DNA of 58,825 nt from Linderina pennispora. Its lineage: Eukaryota; Kickxellomycota; Kickxellomycetes; Kickxellales; Kickxellaceae. A model generated the notes under the pieces. That model made no database searches and had not been told where the DNA came from. It was given only the letters and a program-made list of their open reading frames with translations. The DNA is taken from positions 1 through 58,825 of the forward strand of contig NW_024468297.1 in NCBI RefSeq assembly GCF_002104995.1. The letters run 5' to 3'. How positions within the stretch are numbered: the first letter of the stretch is position 1; each line of letters starts with the position of its first letter. Both the position numbers and the translations under genes were made by a program. Below, one piece after another: positions 29,808 to 39,643 of this stretch.

Positions 29808-31718
29808 TTTCTGCAAGGAGCGTGTATTGACAAGAATGTGTGCGGGAATGCGTTGCAGAGCGAAATGCAAAGCAGCAAAAGGTTCAGAAAACGGTGTAAT
29901 ATCTAAGGGGAAAAAAATTTGGAGTTTAGAGATCAACTGCGATCAGATCAGCCAGATTTCTTTGCAACAGGAATTTCTGCAATCGCCTTGTGGGCGCAGT
30001 GGGGTTTGTCACCAGATCATCCCCCAGGCCGAGTGACAAAGCACAGACGGCTTCCGACACCAAAGATCAGCTTCAAATGGGTGTGGGAAGCACAGTGCCC
30101 CTCCACATCTTCCCTTGGACATCTTGACTGACTGGCAACCAGTCCCAGCGACTAAACAGCACATCGCACTACTCACTATGCCATCTGCTGCCGACATTGG
30201 ATACCAAATAAATGTCCAACAGTCCCAGCAATGGCACGCCCGAACAAGAAGTCTGGCCCAGTGAACTCCATGCGTAATCGGTGCAGGCTCCATCACTCGA
30301 CACTTTGCGGGCTCATTGTGCCCGCAAATCGGCATGTCAGGCAGGTGATTGAGACTGGTTGTTGAACCCAGTGGCAGGGATGCGCTTTCCAAATTAGGAA
30401 ACTCGTACCAAGCAAAAATTGTCCCCTCCCTCCCCACTATGACGCCGGCAGCCAGCGAAATAGTTGCTGAAAAAGAATTTCTAGTTCAGCAGAAAACTAT
30501 TTGGCTTTCTCTCTCGCTCTTCTCTCCCCACTACCTCCGTTTCCACTTCACGCCAGACGACGCGTTCTTCCCCATCGTTGCTGTCGCAGACACTAGCCGG
30601 AACATAAAACAAAACCTTGTATCGTATCCTTTTTCGCTCCTGACGAGTCCTTTTTTTATTTTCTGACGCTATACTTGCCCGTGTGCTCCCTCATCTATTA
30701 ATTTCAAAACATCTCCAGCGAATATTAAGCACGCCTATTTTCTCCGCACATACCCGTTCCACGGTCCTTGATTTCCCGCACCGCCCTCCACACCACACAT
30801 TGGTCAGTAATCATCATCTCTATCTATTCGCATAAAAAGGAAGGGCCACAATTTCTACTGCATTTTTCCCAGGTAACCCAAATCGCTTACCCTGGCACCG
30901 GGACAGAAAGGCCGGTACATAGTTCATCTTGAATTTTTGCATGGCGTCCTCGCGTGCGTTGGCGACATAGCATCGCTGGCGGTAATTCATTCACATCCCG
31001 CGCATGCACTGCAGCGACATCGTCTTCCTTATCCGGTAACCGGAATTGCGTTTTTTTGCTATTTTTACGCACTGAGGGAAAAATTTTCTGCCTAGAAAAG
31101 GCGATGTCAAAAATAAAAGAAAAACGACTCTGCTGCTCGCCCCTTGTGCCACACCACTAATGGCGCCTTGCTTGCCCGTGGTAACAGCCCCGCCTCACTT
31201 CTTGTCAAAGGCTGTGCTTACACCTTTATTGCCACTCTTTTATGTTTATTATTTCTTTCTGTGCACCTCAATTCTCTCCCTTGCCGTTGCCCAGAAGGGG
31301 CTTTATTTGCCGCGTACTCGGGTGTCATGAGCGGCATAGGTTGCCGGTGAACGCTATTTGCCTCTTAATAATTCGTTTTCCGAGTTAGGTAGGAGGGAAT
31401 ACCGAAGCTCACGTAATACTGTGCCCCATGGGTTACGCACAGGTCACACCTTGTCATCTCATATAACACGAACAACCGCCGGTGCGTATCACTGGAGCTT
31501 GCCGTATGCCGAGGTGCTGCTAGTCTGAAGACAGTCACCGCCTCTGTCCGATACGGAATGGCCAGCTCTGTGCTTGGCCGAAGGCACATGAGCAAAACAG
31601 ACACTGCTTTCCCCTGTCACAACACGGAGAACGGCTTCACAACATAAAGAGCTGCCCTTTCTCCGCTGAGTATGGCCGGTGAACTTTTCCTGCTGTTTCA
31701 ACTACCCTCTCCAAACAT
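29808..31718. other. Long spacer, no gene recognised
   Basis: About 1.9 kb between divergent Rrp7 and the adenylate-forming-like gene. Pyrimidine-rich stretches occur at 30490-30720 and 31180-31320. ORFs up to 105 codons lack recognisable composition. It could hold a non-coding RNA or long 5' leaders. Confidence 0.4.
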
Positions 31719-32903
31719 TTGGCATATTTCACTAAACCTACAACGGTTATACTTTGGGTTAGGAACACAACAATGGCCCCGGGACGGCCACGCGCACACC
31801 TTCGAAGACACCCAAGCAATCCACGACAAGCAACCCGACCAACATCGACCGGAATCCCCTCATATCTCTTCGAGTCATATGAGCGTCTCTTCAACGATGT
31901 CCAGCCACGGCCACTACTGATCGATGCTGCCACCAGTCGCACGTTCACATACGAGCTTCTGCGCTCGCACTGTGTCTGGCTGGCTACTGCCCTGCACACG
32001 CACTTATATCTGGGCCGCGAGCAGCTGGTCGGTGTTTTGGCTCCGTCAGGTATTGATTTGCCTGTAATTGCACTGGCAACCTGGATGGCCGGGGGTACTC
32101 TGATGCCACTGGTGCCTGAGGCCACTGCAGCAGAGCTAGCAGTTATTGTGGACCAGGCACGCAGCATGCCGCACACGTTTTTTGTCACTGGAAGTCTGGC
32201 AGGCAAAATCGTCCAACTAGTCGCTGAACAGTCTGTTGCCCTGCCTAATATTGTCATTATTGATGATACACCGGTGGAGGACTTGGGTGGGGCGCCGTGC
32301 TTTGGCCTGCAAGAGCTGTATCGGGTTGGGCAAGAGCTACCACCAGTGAGTTGGGAGCAGTGGGACCGGCAGCGCGGCGTGCGTGATCGGTCAGCGATAA
32401 TGTACTTCCAGTACCATGTGTTGGATGACGGGGATGTTGATGTGACAGCAGCGCCGGTTGACCACGGCTCGGTTATCAACCTGTATATGGCGAACCGTCC
32501 ACCTACACTGCGGGCTGCCAGCCCTGCATACTCTGTCCTGCGCATGCACAGCGCATTCCGCACGCACATTCCACTGTTTGATATCCTCTGCAGCGGAGCG
32601 CAGTATGTGGTTGCGCGCACCTTTGACCCAGGCCTGTTTTCCCAGTCCGTTGCGCAGCATCGCCTACTGAATGCCGAGCTCACGTACAATGAGATTGCTG
32701 TTCTGCTCCAGTATATCGCCATGGCGACGGATCGCTCAGCTGCAGTAGGCTTACTGGCTCCGCTCAGGGCTCTGTTCACTGAATCGGATCGGGCTCAAGC
32801 GGATCTGACACCGGGACTTGCATTTCTACTGCCGGATGTCCGCATTATCCGCACGCGCTTTGGGTCATACCTTGGCCCCTTTGTACAGAACCCACTAGGT
32901 TGA
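31719..32903 (+). CDS. Degenerate adenylate-forming (acyl-CoA synthetase-like) protein, N-terminal half only
   Basis: Resembles the N-terminal half of ANL enzymes, perhaps of malonyl-CoA synthetase (ACSF3) type. 394 residues. Recognisable blocks are SRTFTYELLRSH, VGVLAPSGIDLPVIALATWMAGG, MPLVPEATAAELAVIVDQA and the FDPGLFSQSVAQHRL region. Where the ATP-binding SGTTGxPK loop should follow SAIMYF, the sequence reads QYHVLDDGDVDV, so the loop is absent. The GYGxTE and YRTGD regions and the whole C-terminal subdomain are also absent. Adenylation is therefore unlikely. The frame is nonetheless long and intact. The start may be 31719 or the later Met near 31773. Either a pseudoenzyme or a truncated relic. 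Confidence 0.55.
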   Translation: MAYFTKPTTVILWVRNTTMAPGRPRAHLRRHPSNPRQATRPTSTGIPSYLFESYERLFNDVQPRPLLIDAATSRTFTYELLRSHCVWLATALHTHLYLGREQLVGVLAPSGIDLPVIALATWMAGGTLMPLVPEATAAELAVIVDQARSMPHTFFVTGSLAGKIVQLVAEQSVALPNIVIIDDTPVEDLGGAPCFGLQELYRVGQELPPVSWEQWDRQRGVRDRSAIMYFQYHVLDDGDVDVTAAPVDHGSVINLYMANRPPTLRAASPAYSVLRMHSAFRTHIPLFDILCSGAQYVVARTFDPGLFSQSVAQHRLLNAELTYNEIAVLLQYIAMATDRSAAVGLLAPLRALFTESDRAQADLTPGLAFLLPDVRIIRTRFGSYLGPFVQNPLG

Positions 32904-33615
32904 ACTCTACAAGCGCATACTCCTTTTACTCGCCCATTTTCCATCTTCATCACCTTTTCCTGCGTTTCCTTTCATTCTGCAACTTTCTTACATCACTAAT
33001 ATCTTTTACCTATATATAAGATTTTATAGTCCAAAAAGTGTCTGACCGTCCGCTAGAACCTTTTCATTTGGTTAAAAGATAAAACTTTATACCTCAAAGC
33101 GAGTTTGAGTGACTTGCTCCGTAAACTCCTTTTTGATCTTGTGCGGCATCTGACCTCATCAGTGAAACCAGGGCGACAAGCTGGTATTGTAGTGGTCACA
33201 GGTCTCCACTAGATATCTCCATTGGTTCAGTGCAAGAGCTGCTCTCATTGTCGGTCGGCCTGATAACTTCCATGATGTCATCATGGTGGTCATCACCAGC
33301 TGCGCAACACTCTTAGGATATTTATTTATGAGCACCTGTTGAATAAGGCCATATAGCTCATCTAGCGGTCATACGATATTTGTAGGTTTATTTTATAAAT
33401 TAATTTGTCGTATGAACATGCGTAAGCGGTAGTATTTGGGCCACAATGGACCCAGTCTGCATAGACTGATTCAAGAGACTGTATCAGTGCTAAGGGCCCC
33501 AAGAACCATGCAAACCAGATAATTTTTAATAAAAAGTTCTTAATGCTATGCATACGCAATAAAGCAAGACTAAACAGCATCATTTCTCTTTTTAATTGCC
33601 TATTGAATCTCTCAA
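32904..33615. other. Spacer with small inverted repeats
   Basis: About 710 nt. A perfect 8-bp palindromic arm pair around 33269-33285 (CCATGATG T CATCATGG) and a hairpin-like pair CATACGA/TCGTATG near 33370 and 33407 precede the Fanzor-like frame. No gene was recognised. Whether the hairpin marks an element boundary is unknown. Confidence 0.35.
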
Positions 33616-34773
33616 ATGAATATTACCCGCAGCACTACTGTCATAAAGACATCACTTGGTGGTATTGGCTTCCGTGATTCTATGTTGCCCCGCCTAGAGC
33701 AATTTGTACACAGCGTCAATATCATCAAAGAGCATACATACATGCTTGCACGATGGATATTACTCCATCAACTAGCTGATGATGATGCTTTTGACCCTTC
33801 AATATTTGTGAAAAAGGGATTCTTTCATTTGATTTATTTATTTATTTATCACAATCTGAAGGCAAAGACGACCATATCTGCCAAGGATTTCGTCAACCGG
33901 AAGGACAAGTCAGAACTGTCGAGCGCAGATTTCAGTGATGTGATTAGATACCATATTTATGATTATCTATTGCATAATGGCGATATCGAGCTACATGGTG
34001 TACGTGAAATGAATCAGGTAGCAACATACGTGGATACCGAGCTGATGACAGCATACAAGAACAACATTGTGTTGCACTATGGCACCTGCCTACAGCGGAT
34101 TCTGGCCAAATTGATTGATATTCGCAGCCGCAAAAACACACTGCACAGTACAATGGGCAATGTGTCCAAGGCTGAGTTCAATAACGCATGTCAAGTGTGT
34201 ATTTATATACCTGCACAGAAGCTCCACCAGGCAGTTGCCTCTAGGCACCCTGATCTCAGTATGCTCACCCCACCGATGCTTGCAATCTACAACAAGCTGG
34301 CACCAGGCCTTAGTGCCTATGATGCCAAGTACAGATTCGCCAAAGACAGCCGGTACTATGATGCCAAGGTAAATCCACTTAAGCATCTGCGTGCATACAT
34401 TCGCCTATACCAGCTTATCGAGAATGAGCAGCTTGGCAAGTCTCCTCCCCAATACTTGCCTCTGCGGACATCATGGATCCCAGGCCATGTGTGCTTAGAC
34501 AAGCAAATAATCAAGCAGGTGTTTATCTCGAAAACACGCGAGCAGGTTACAGAGATCAACACAGCAAAGAGGGCAGCAACAGAGGCAAGGAAAGCAGCAG
34601 AAAGGGGCGAAAAATTGGCCAAGATGGGAGATATCCATGATCGCCATTACATCAACAACCATCCGACACGTTCAAATGACCGGTTCGCCGTGATGCTCTT
34701 ATCGACGTGTCAACCCATGCTGAATAGCAGCCGAGCTCGCATCGTGAGCAGAGTATTTCTAGTAAATCAATAA
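33616..34773 (+). CDS. Fanzor-like (eukaryotic TnpB-related) N-terminal region without nuclease domain
   Basis: 385 residues, intact. The N-terminus (VIKTSLGGIGFRDSMLP, then LEQFVHSVNIIKEHTYMLAR), the helical middle with NNIVLHYGTCLQRILAKLID, and the later YLPLRTSWIPGHVCLDKQII block follow the pattern I associate with the N-terminal half of fungal Fanzor proteins. These are transposon-encoded RNA-guided nucleases related to TnpB. The usual C-terminal RuvC blocks and CxxC zinc ribbon are not found after the PLRTSWIPGHV block. Instead there is an Ala/Lys/Glu-rich helix (KRAATEARKAAERGEKLAK) and a short tail. No RuvC-like sequence is visible in any frame to 35417. It is either a truncated mobile-element gene or a domesticated fragment. 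The family call rests on pattern memory, not a search. Confidence 0.45.
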   Translation: MNITRSTTVIKTSLGGIGFRDSMLPRLEQFVHSVNIIKEHTYMLARWILLHQLADDDAFDPSIFVKKGFFHLIYLFIYHNLKAKTTISAKDFVNRKDKSELSSADFSDVIRYHIYDYLLHNGDIELHGVREMNQVATYVDTELMTAYKNNIVLHYGTCLQRILAKLIDIRSRKNTLHSTMGNVSKAEFNNACQVCIYIPAQKLHQAVASRHPDLSMLTPPMLAIYNKLAPGLSAYDAKYRFAKDSRYYDAKVNPLKHLRAYIRLYQLIENEQLGKSPPQYLPLRTSWIPGHVCLDKQIIKQVFISKTREQVTEINTAKRAATEARKAAERGEKLAKMGDIHDRHYINNHPTRSNDRFAVMLLSTCQPMLNSSRARIVSRVFLVNQ

Positions 34774-35417
34774 CATCTATCCACAAAGCATTTGCTGTCT
34801 GCTTTCGTAAGCAGTGTACTATGCTGCGAGCTGTAATATTCATTGCCAGGATACATATATCCATCATACATATCTAGTTGAATGGTGATACTTGTACATG
34901 CATAAATGGAGCTGATGAAAGATGTGGAGCTCATGGATTTTTGTTGGTTGTGTGATCTAATGTAACCTTTGGAGGCCCGATATTGTATCATGGTGGTAAT
35001 ATTTGCTTAGCATAATATATTTTTTTGAAAATGGCTGCAGCTTCTTCAATAGCAGCTGGGCTGGGCATTAAACAGCCCATCCGACGTGTCTATTCTTTCA
35101 ATGACCATTGTGCTACTTAAAGTTAGACTATTTGAAGCAGAAAGCAGCTCGTTAATATGCCTCATGAACTTTTGGCATCTTATATACATAGGCTTTCCTT
35201 GCACACAGAGCCTGGCGGAGACCGAGTATCCTATGAATTATCTGTTTGCCGGTTCTGATTGCCCGGCGTAGCCAGACATCGGAACCACAGTCCTGCCTGG
35301 CAAAGGCAAGACGGAAGGAGCCCTGGCTTTGATCCACCGCGTTGCCCACTTTTGGTTTCCACGATAATATATTAAAAACTGCACAGACGAGTAAGCTCCA
35401 ATGGGTCGATTTTGTGG
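34774..35417. other. Spacer, no gene recognised
   Basis: About 640 nt between the Fanzor-like frame and the GCP2 stop. Two opposed ORFs of about 60-65 codons (35086-35271 plus, 35152-35349 minus) have no recognisable features. If the Fanzor-like gene once had a nuclease half, no trace is visible here. Confidence 0.4.
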
Positions 35418-37961
35418 CTATATCCCCTTGCTGTGTGTAACGCTCCCGCCGTTGCCATCAAGCTTAATTGCCAAGCAGGCGAAGCTATTGTCCACCATCC
35501 GGGAGTAATGGTCGAGCGCGCTCATCAGATGCTTCAGCTGCCTCGAATACTCCTTCTCATGCTCGTCAATTTCAGAAATGATGCCCTTCAGCTCCCAGCT
35601 CGGATCCACAGGTCTTCCTCTATCGACTGTGCGGTCGTAGATGCGCGCACTCACATTATCGCGCTTGCGCGGAGTTGCCTCAATGAGCACCGACGTGCGG
35701 TGCTTTATGCGCCGGTCCAACGAGCTCACAAAGCGATTGCATCGAACAAGTAATTCGAGAATCATCTTTGGCAGCTTCTTTTCGCACCCGCACTGGCGGA
35801 AAATGGTGCCTAATGCAATACTGTGGACCTTGCGCATCTTGTCGACGGTCTTGGCCTGCTTCATCTCGGCCATCATTCCAGCCCACTGCGGCTCAATTAC
35901 CTCCCAGCAGCAGTAGTACAAAAGCTGCTGCACGCAGACGAGCATCCGGTGGCGAACCGTGTAGATCCGGTTGAAAGCAAACTTGCGTAGCTGGCCCGCA
36001 CTGTCCGATGCGCTGGGAGTTGTGTAGCGGCGGTTCCTCGTCCACATATCCAGTAGATTCTGCTCCGTCTGACGGATCGCCAGTAGAAGTCTGCCCAGCT
36101 CCTTGTACTTGCGCATCGACACAGCATCAAGCACAATCGAGTACGGGAATGGAACACGCAGTGTCAGCGCCAGGACCTCGGCGCCAATCAGCCCGTGCTC
36201 GGCTGCTGCACTGGCGCCCATGAACGACACGCCCGACTTATCGGCACTCTTGGACAGGTCAGTCAACGGCGTGTTCTCGATTACCACCCGCAGGTGGTCA
36301 CGCAGCGGGTCGTCGTGGGAGATCGAGGCTGGATTCAGCAGCGCCAGTTCCAGCGCTGACTGCAGCTTGTTGAGAGACACCATGTGTACGTTCTTCTGCA
36401 GCTCACCCCGGGCCAGATCCAGAAAGTAGCCCAGGTAGTCGGCCTTGTCAAACAGCAAGTAGTGCTTGACCGCGCCGAAATACGAAAACAGGTGACCGTC
36501 CTTGAGCAAAATATCCATCAACGCCTGGTTCGCACGCAGGTATGCGGCTTCAATCTCCTTGACTAGCCGCTGCTGATTCAACAACCCGTTCAGCGCCTGC
36601 TCGCCTTCGACGGCTCCGTCCATATCGACACGGTCCAGCTTGCGCAGATCCACACCACAGTTCCTGACGATGTTCAGGTACAGCCCAGTGCGCACAATCT
36701 GGCTGTTGAACTCTTGCAAAAAGATCGGCGTCAGCGCAGGCACAGGCACAAAGTTCGGAATCCTAGGTGCATCAGTATCCACCTCCAGAAAGTCATCGGC
36801 GTTTAGAGCCTCAGTGGCCACCATGAACTCACCGCACTGGCTCTTTTCCAGCGTACCGTCATGCAGCCAACACCGCAACATCTTCAAGAATGGCACTGTG
36901 GCGCGCGCCAACAGGAACTCGTACAGTTGGCGCGCCGACACATCGCCGCCACGGTGGTTGATCAGATTCGAGATCACGTTCAGCGTGGTGCCGCCTCTGA
37001 CATGGAACGTCTCTTCCTCCGCCTCCTGGCTGTCCTCGTCCTCGTCCGACTCGTACTCGTCCGGCACATTCGAGCGCTTATCAGCAAGGGTCGTGAATCC
37101 GTCGTCCTCCTGTGGCACATCGGCGGGCTGTGGGCTGACCTGAGCCTGTGTCTGCACGCGGTCAATCAGTAGCGCCAGGCGCTCAAACACTTGCAGCGTC
37201 GGAGCCACATGGAACCACACCTGCTGTAGCGTGAAGGGCTTTGTGCGCGTGGCGGTTCGCAGCCGGTGCTCGAGCTGGGCCACCAGAACATAGTAGTCTT
37301 TCAGCAGCGCCCGAATCGCCGCCGCCAGCGCCTGGTTCACAACACCGGCGCTGGCCCTGGCATACACGCGCACAAACCGATCAATACGCATGTGCAGCAC
37401 AGCAACCGGAGCAATCTTCCTCGCCATCTCGCTCAGCACTGCGTTCATCCATTGTGGCACCTCCACGGCCTCATGGACATCCAGCTGCTCTCGCCAAACA
37501 TTGCTGTCTGGCGCATGCCGGAACTTCATATACCGTCCGTTTGTGCGCATCATCAGCGACAGCAAGTCGTCGATGATGGCCAGCTCCTGTAGCGCCCCCT
37601 CCACGCGCTGCCTGGCCACCTCATTGTCATACGAGCTGTCGCCGATATCCTCTGCCTCTAGAGCCTGCATCCGGTGCATGTCCAAGAGCCGCGGCTCCAG
37701 GGGCGCCCGGCCGCGTCCGCGGGCACCGCGAAACGACGACTGGAACATATAATTGTCGGTCAGGGCGTGCATTGGCTCGGCGTCAGACTCGCCCTCAGAG
37801 TGTGTGGGCTCGCCGTAAAGCCCTTGGGGTGTGTAGTGCGAGGAGTTTGTGCGACTGCGGCGTGCTTGCTCGTAGTAGTGCTCGTAGCTGGCGCGTTTGA
37901 CGGCAGTGAAGTTGTCAAAGTCGTCAAAGTCATCATAGTCGCCATACCCGTCGTAGCTCAT
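35418..37961 (-). CDS. Gamma-tubulin complex component 2 (GCP2/Spc97/Alp4)
   Basis: Core subunit of the gamma-tubulin small complex that nucleates microtubules at spindle pole bodies. ATG 37961 (MSYDGYGDYDDFDDF) is chosen over the longer open frame to 38063, whose extra 34 residues are not conserved-looking. About 847 residues, intact. The GRIP1 region begins AIIDDLLSLMMRTNGRYMKF and includes RGGTTLNVISNLINHRGGD. GRIP2 contains LFSYFGAVKHYLLFDKADY, VPFPYSIVLDAVSMRKYKEL and MLVCVQQLLYYCCWEVIEP. An acidic insert (about 320-345) is variable. GCP2 fits better than GCP3 by these blocks. Confidence 0.92.
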   Translation of the reverse strand: MSYDGYGDYDDFDDFDNFTAVKRASYEHYYEQARRSRTNSSHYTPQGLYGEPTHSEGESDAEPMHALTDNYMFQSSFRGARGRGRAPLEPRLLDMHRMQALEAEDIGDSSYDNEVARQRVEGALQELAIIDDLLSLMMRTNGRYMKFRHAPDSNVWREQLDVHEAVEVPQWMNAVLSEMARKIAPVAVLHMRIDRFVRVYARASAGVVNQALAAAIRALLKDYYVLVAQLEHRLRTATRTKPFTLQQVWFHVAPTLQVFERLALLIDRVQTQAQVSPQPADVPQEDDGFTTLADKRSNVPDEYESDEDEDSQEAEEETFHVRGGTTLNVISNLINHRGGDVSARQLYEFLLARATVPFLKMLRCWLHDGTLEKSQCGEFMVATEALNADDFLEVDTDAPRIPNFVPVPALTPIFLQEFNSQIVRTGLYLNIVRNCGVDLRKLDRVDMDGAVEGEQALNGLLNQQRLVKEIEAAYLRANQALMDILLKDGHLFSYFGAVKHYLLFDKADYLGYFLDLARGELQKNVHMVSLNKLQSALELALLNPASISHDDPLRDHLRVVIENTPLTDLSKSADKSGVSFMGASAAAEHGLIGAEVLALTLRVPFPYSIVLDAVSMRKYKELGRLLLAIRQTEQNLLDMWTRNRRYTTPSASDSAGQLRKFAFNRIYTVRHRMLVCVQQLLYYCCWEVIEPQWAGMMAEMKQAKTVDKMRKVHSIALGTIFRQCGCEKKLPKMILELLVRCNRFVSSLDRRIKHRTSVLIEATPRKRDNVSARIYDRTVDRGRPVDPSWELKGIISEIDEHEKEYSRQLKHLMSALDHYSRMVDNSFACLAIKLDGNGGSVTHSKGI

Positions 37962-38927
37962 GGCGTATACAAGGTTTCTGGTGGTGAATTGAAATGAAAG
38001 CAAAGAGTTGAGAACCGCCAGGCGCGACACAGCGCGCTTGCTTTTGTGCACACTGAAAACCACGTCGTGGCTCGTGATTAGATCGGCGAGCTGATCATGA
38101 CGCGTTCATAACCAGGGATCATGTGAGAATATGCTCCTTGACTACTCTTTTGCTGCTCGCCAAAGCGCGTTGCTCGAGGGAAAGATCATATGCGCAGCAT
38201 GGGCTATCCGCTAGAATGCATAGAGTTGCAATCCAAATACACCATATGCAAATGTCGCGAAGCTGAGGCTCCACCCGGCTTCACGCCCTATGGCATCCAT
38301 TTGCTTGCCAAAAGCCTCGCTATGGAAATGCTGCAACGTTGGGTGCTAGGGTAGATAGCACCATGAGCAATATCAGCAACAGGATTCTGCCGCATCACTT
38401 TGCTGTCTCTTCCAGTCAACTTGCTGCCTTTTGTTTGATGCACAACCTCGCGTTCACGTAGTCCTTCACAGTGTCAGCATGCTCAGGTGCCTTTTGGATC
38501 TGTTTTGCTGCCTTGGATCAGGCATTTCAAGAACGGCAGTGCTCGGTCTCAAATGAGTGCTGGCAGAAATTTCCAGATAATTGCTCCTCGGCACAAACAC
38601 CCGCCTCGACTAGCGGATCGACGGGTTCGCTGGTCTGAGGGCCGCCTTGTGCTGTGCTGTATGAGCTTGGCAGTGCTCTAAATGGAGGGCTTGCTCGCAC
38701 TATCGGAGTTACCAGGCACGTGCAATCAACCTGGGGACCAATGAGGCTGCAGCCCGGACTTTCCGGGCGCAGGTGGAAAAATTATTGTCAACAATGTAAT
38801 CCGAAAATTTCTTGGTAATTCCGGAAACAGTGCAGCTATAAAAGCTGCCTTTCATCTCCGCTTTTTTGTTTTTATCTTTACTTCACCACAGCTCTGGTAT
38901 TCGATTCGTAACATCCCTAAAAACAAA
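37962..38927. other. Intergenic region between divergent GCP2 and EBP genes
   Basis: About 970 nt. No gene was recognised. The right part holds the EBP core promoter (annotated separately). An ORF at 38487-38681 is short and uninformative. Confidence 0.45.
38717..38843 (+). promoter_or_regulatory. Promoter elements of the EBP-type isomerase gene
   Basis: CACGTG E-box at 38717-38722, CCAAT at 38738-38742 and TATAAAA at 38837-38843. The last is 85 nt before the ATG, consistent with a short leader. An E-box near a sterol gene could suggest a bHLH (SREBP-like) regulator, but that is inference. Confidence 0.55.
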
Positions 38928-39611
38928 ATGGAAGCACAGCAGCAGCATCAGCACCCGTACTACCCGCAGTCGTCCCCGATGCCGCACTACCAGCCGTCAC
39001 AGCTCAAGATGAGCGAGTCGCTCCTGACAGTTGGAGGCTCTGTCGTCGGCCTCAGTCTCTTCGCTGCGTTCCTTATTGGCCGGGCCAAGACGCCGTTGAC
39101 GTGCAAGGACAAGTTCGTCACCATCTGGATGATGGTGTGCACTGGCATCCACATTGTGCTTGAGGGCTATTTCGTGTACAACCACCGGGAGCTGGCGGGC
39201 ATGCAGACGCTGGGCGCCGACCTGTGGCGCGAGTACTCGCACTCGGACTCGCGGTACCTGACCAGCGACCCGTTCACAGTGATCATGGAGGGCATCACAG
39301 CGGTCTGTGACGGGCCGTTTGCTGCCCTGACGGTCTACGGTATCCTGACGGACTCGCCGGTGCGCTACGTGGCCCAGCTCATCACCTCGCTGATGCAGCT
39401 GTACGGTGACGTGCTGTACATGCTGACGAATGCCTTTGAGGGCTATGCGTACACGAACCCGCACCCGTTCTACTTTTACGGGTACTTTGTTATGATGAAT
39501 CTGCCGTGGATCGTCATCCCCCTGTACCTGATCCGCGACGCGTGGCTCAACATCTACCGCGGCATGCTGATTGCAAAGCGCGCCACCACTGTGGCCAAGA
39601 AGAGCCAGTAA
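38928..39611 (+). CDS. EBP-type 3-beta-hydroxysteroid Delta8,Delta7-isomerase
   Basis: ER membrane enzyme of the EXPERA/EBP family. The human homologue shifts the sterol double bond from C8 to C7. 227 residues, intact. Conserved features are the His and Glu in TGIHIVLEGYF, WREYSHSDSRYL, the Glu in IMEGITAVCDGP, SPVRYVAQLITSLMQLYGD with VLYMLT following, and FYFYGYFVMMNLPW. Four to five membrane spans are expected. The N-terminal 27 residues are Gln/His/Pro/Tyr-rich and cytosolic by inference. Yeasts use the unrelated ERG2 for this step. Stops of this gene and the convergent Lst2-like gene are 32 nt apart. The frameshifted paralogue is at 10742-11423. Confidence 0.92.
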   Translation: MEAQQQHQHPYYPQSSPMPHYQPSQLKMSESLLTVGGSVVGLSLFAAFLIGRAKTPLTCKDKFVTIWMMVCTGIHIVLEGYFVYNHRELAGMQTLGADLWREYSHSDSRYLTSDPFTVIMEGITAVCDGPFAALTVYGILTDSPVRYVAQLITSLMQLYGDVLYMLTNAFEGYAYTNPHPFYFYGYFVMMNLPWIVIPLYLIRDAWLNIYRGMLIAKRATTVAKKSQ

Positions 39612-39643
39612 TAAGAAAATCGAATAAATTTAAAAATAAAAAG

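Noticed and set aside
31637-32779. 380-codon ORF on the minus strand
   Set aside because: It lies opposite the adenylate-forming-like frame, is Ser/Arg/Cys-rich and shows no motif; the plus-strand frame has clear family blocks.
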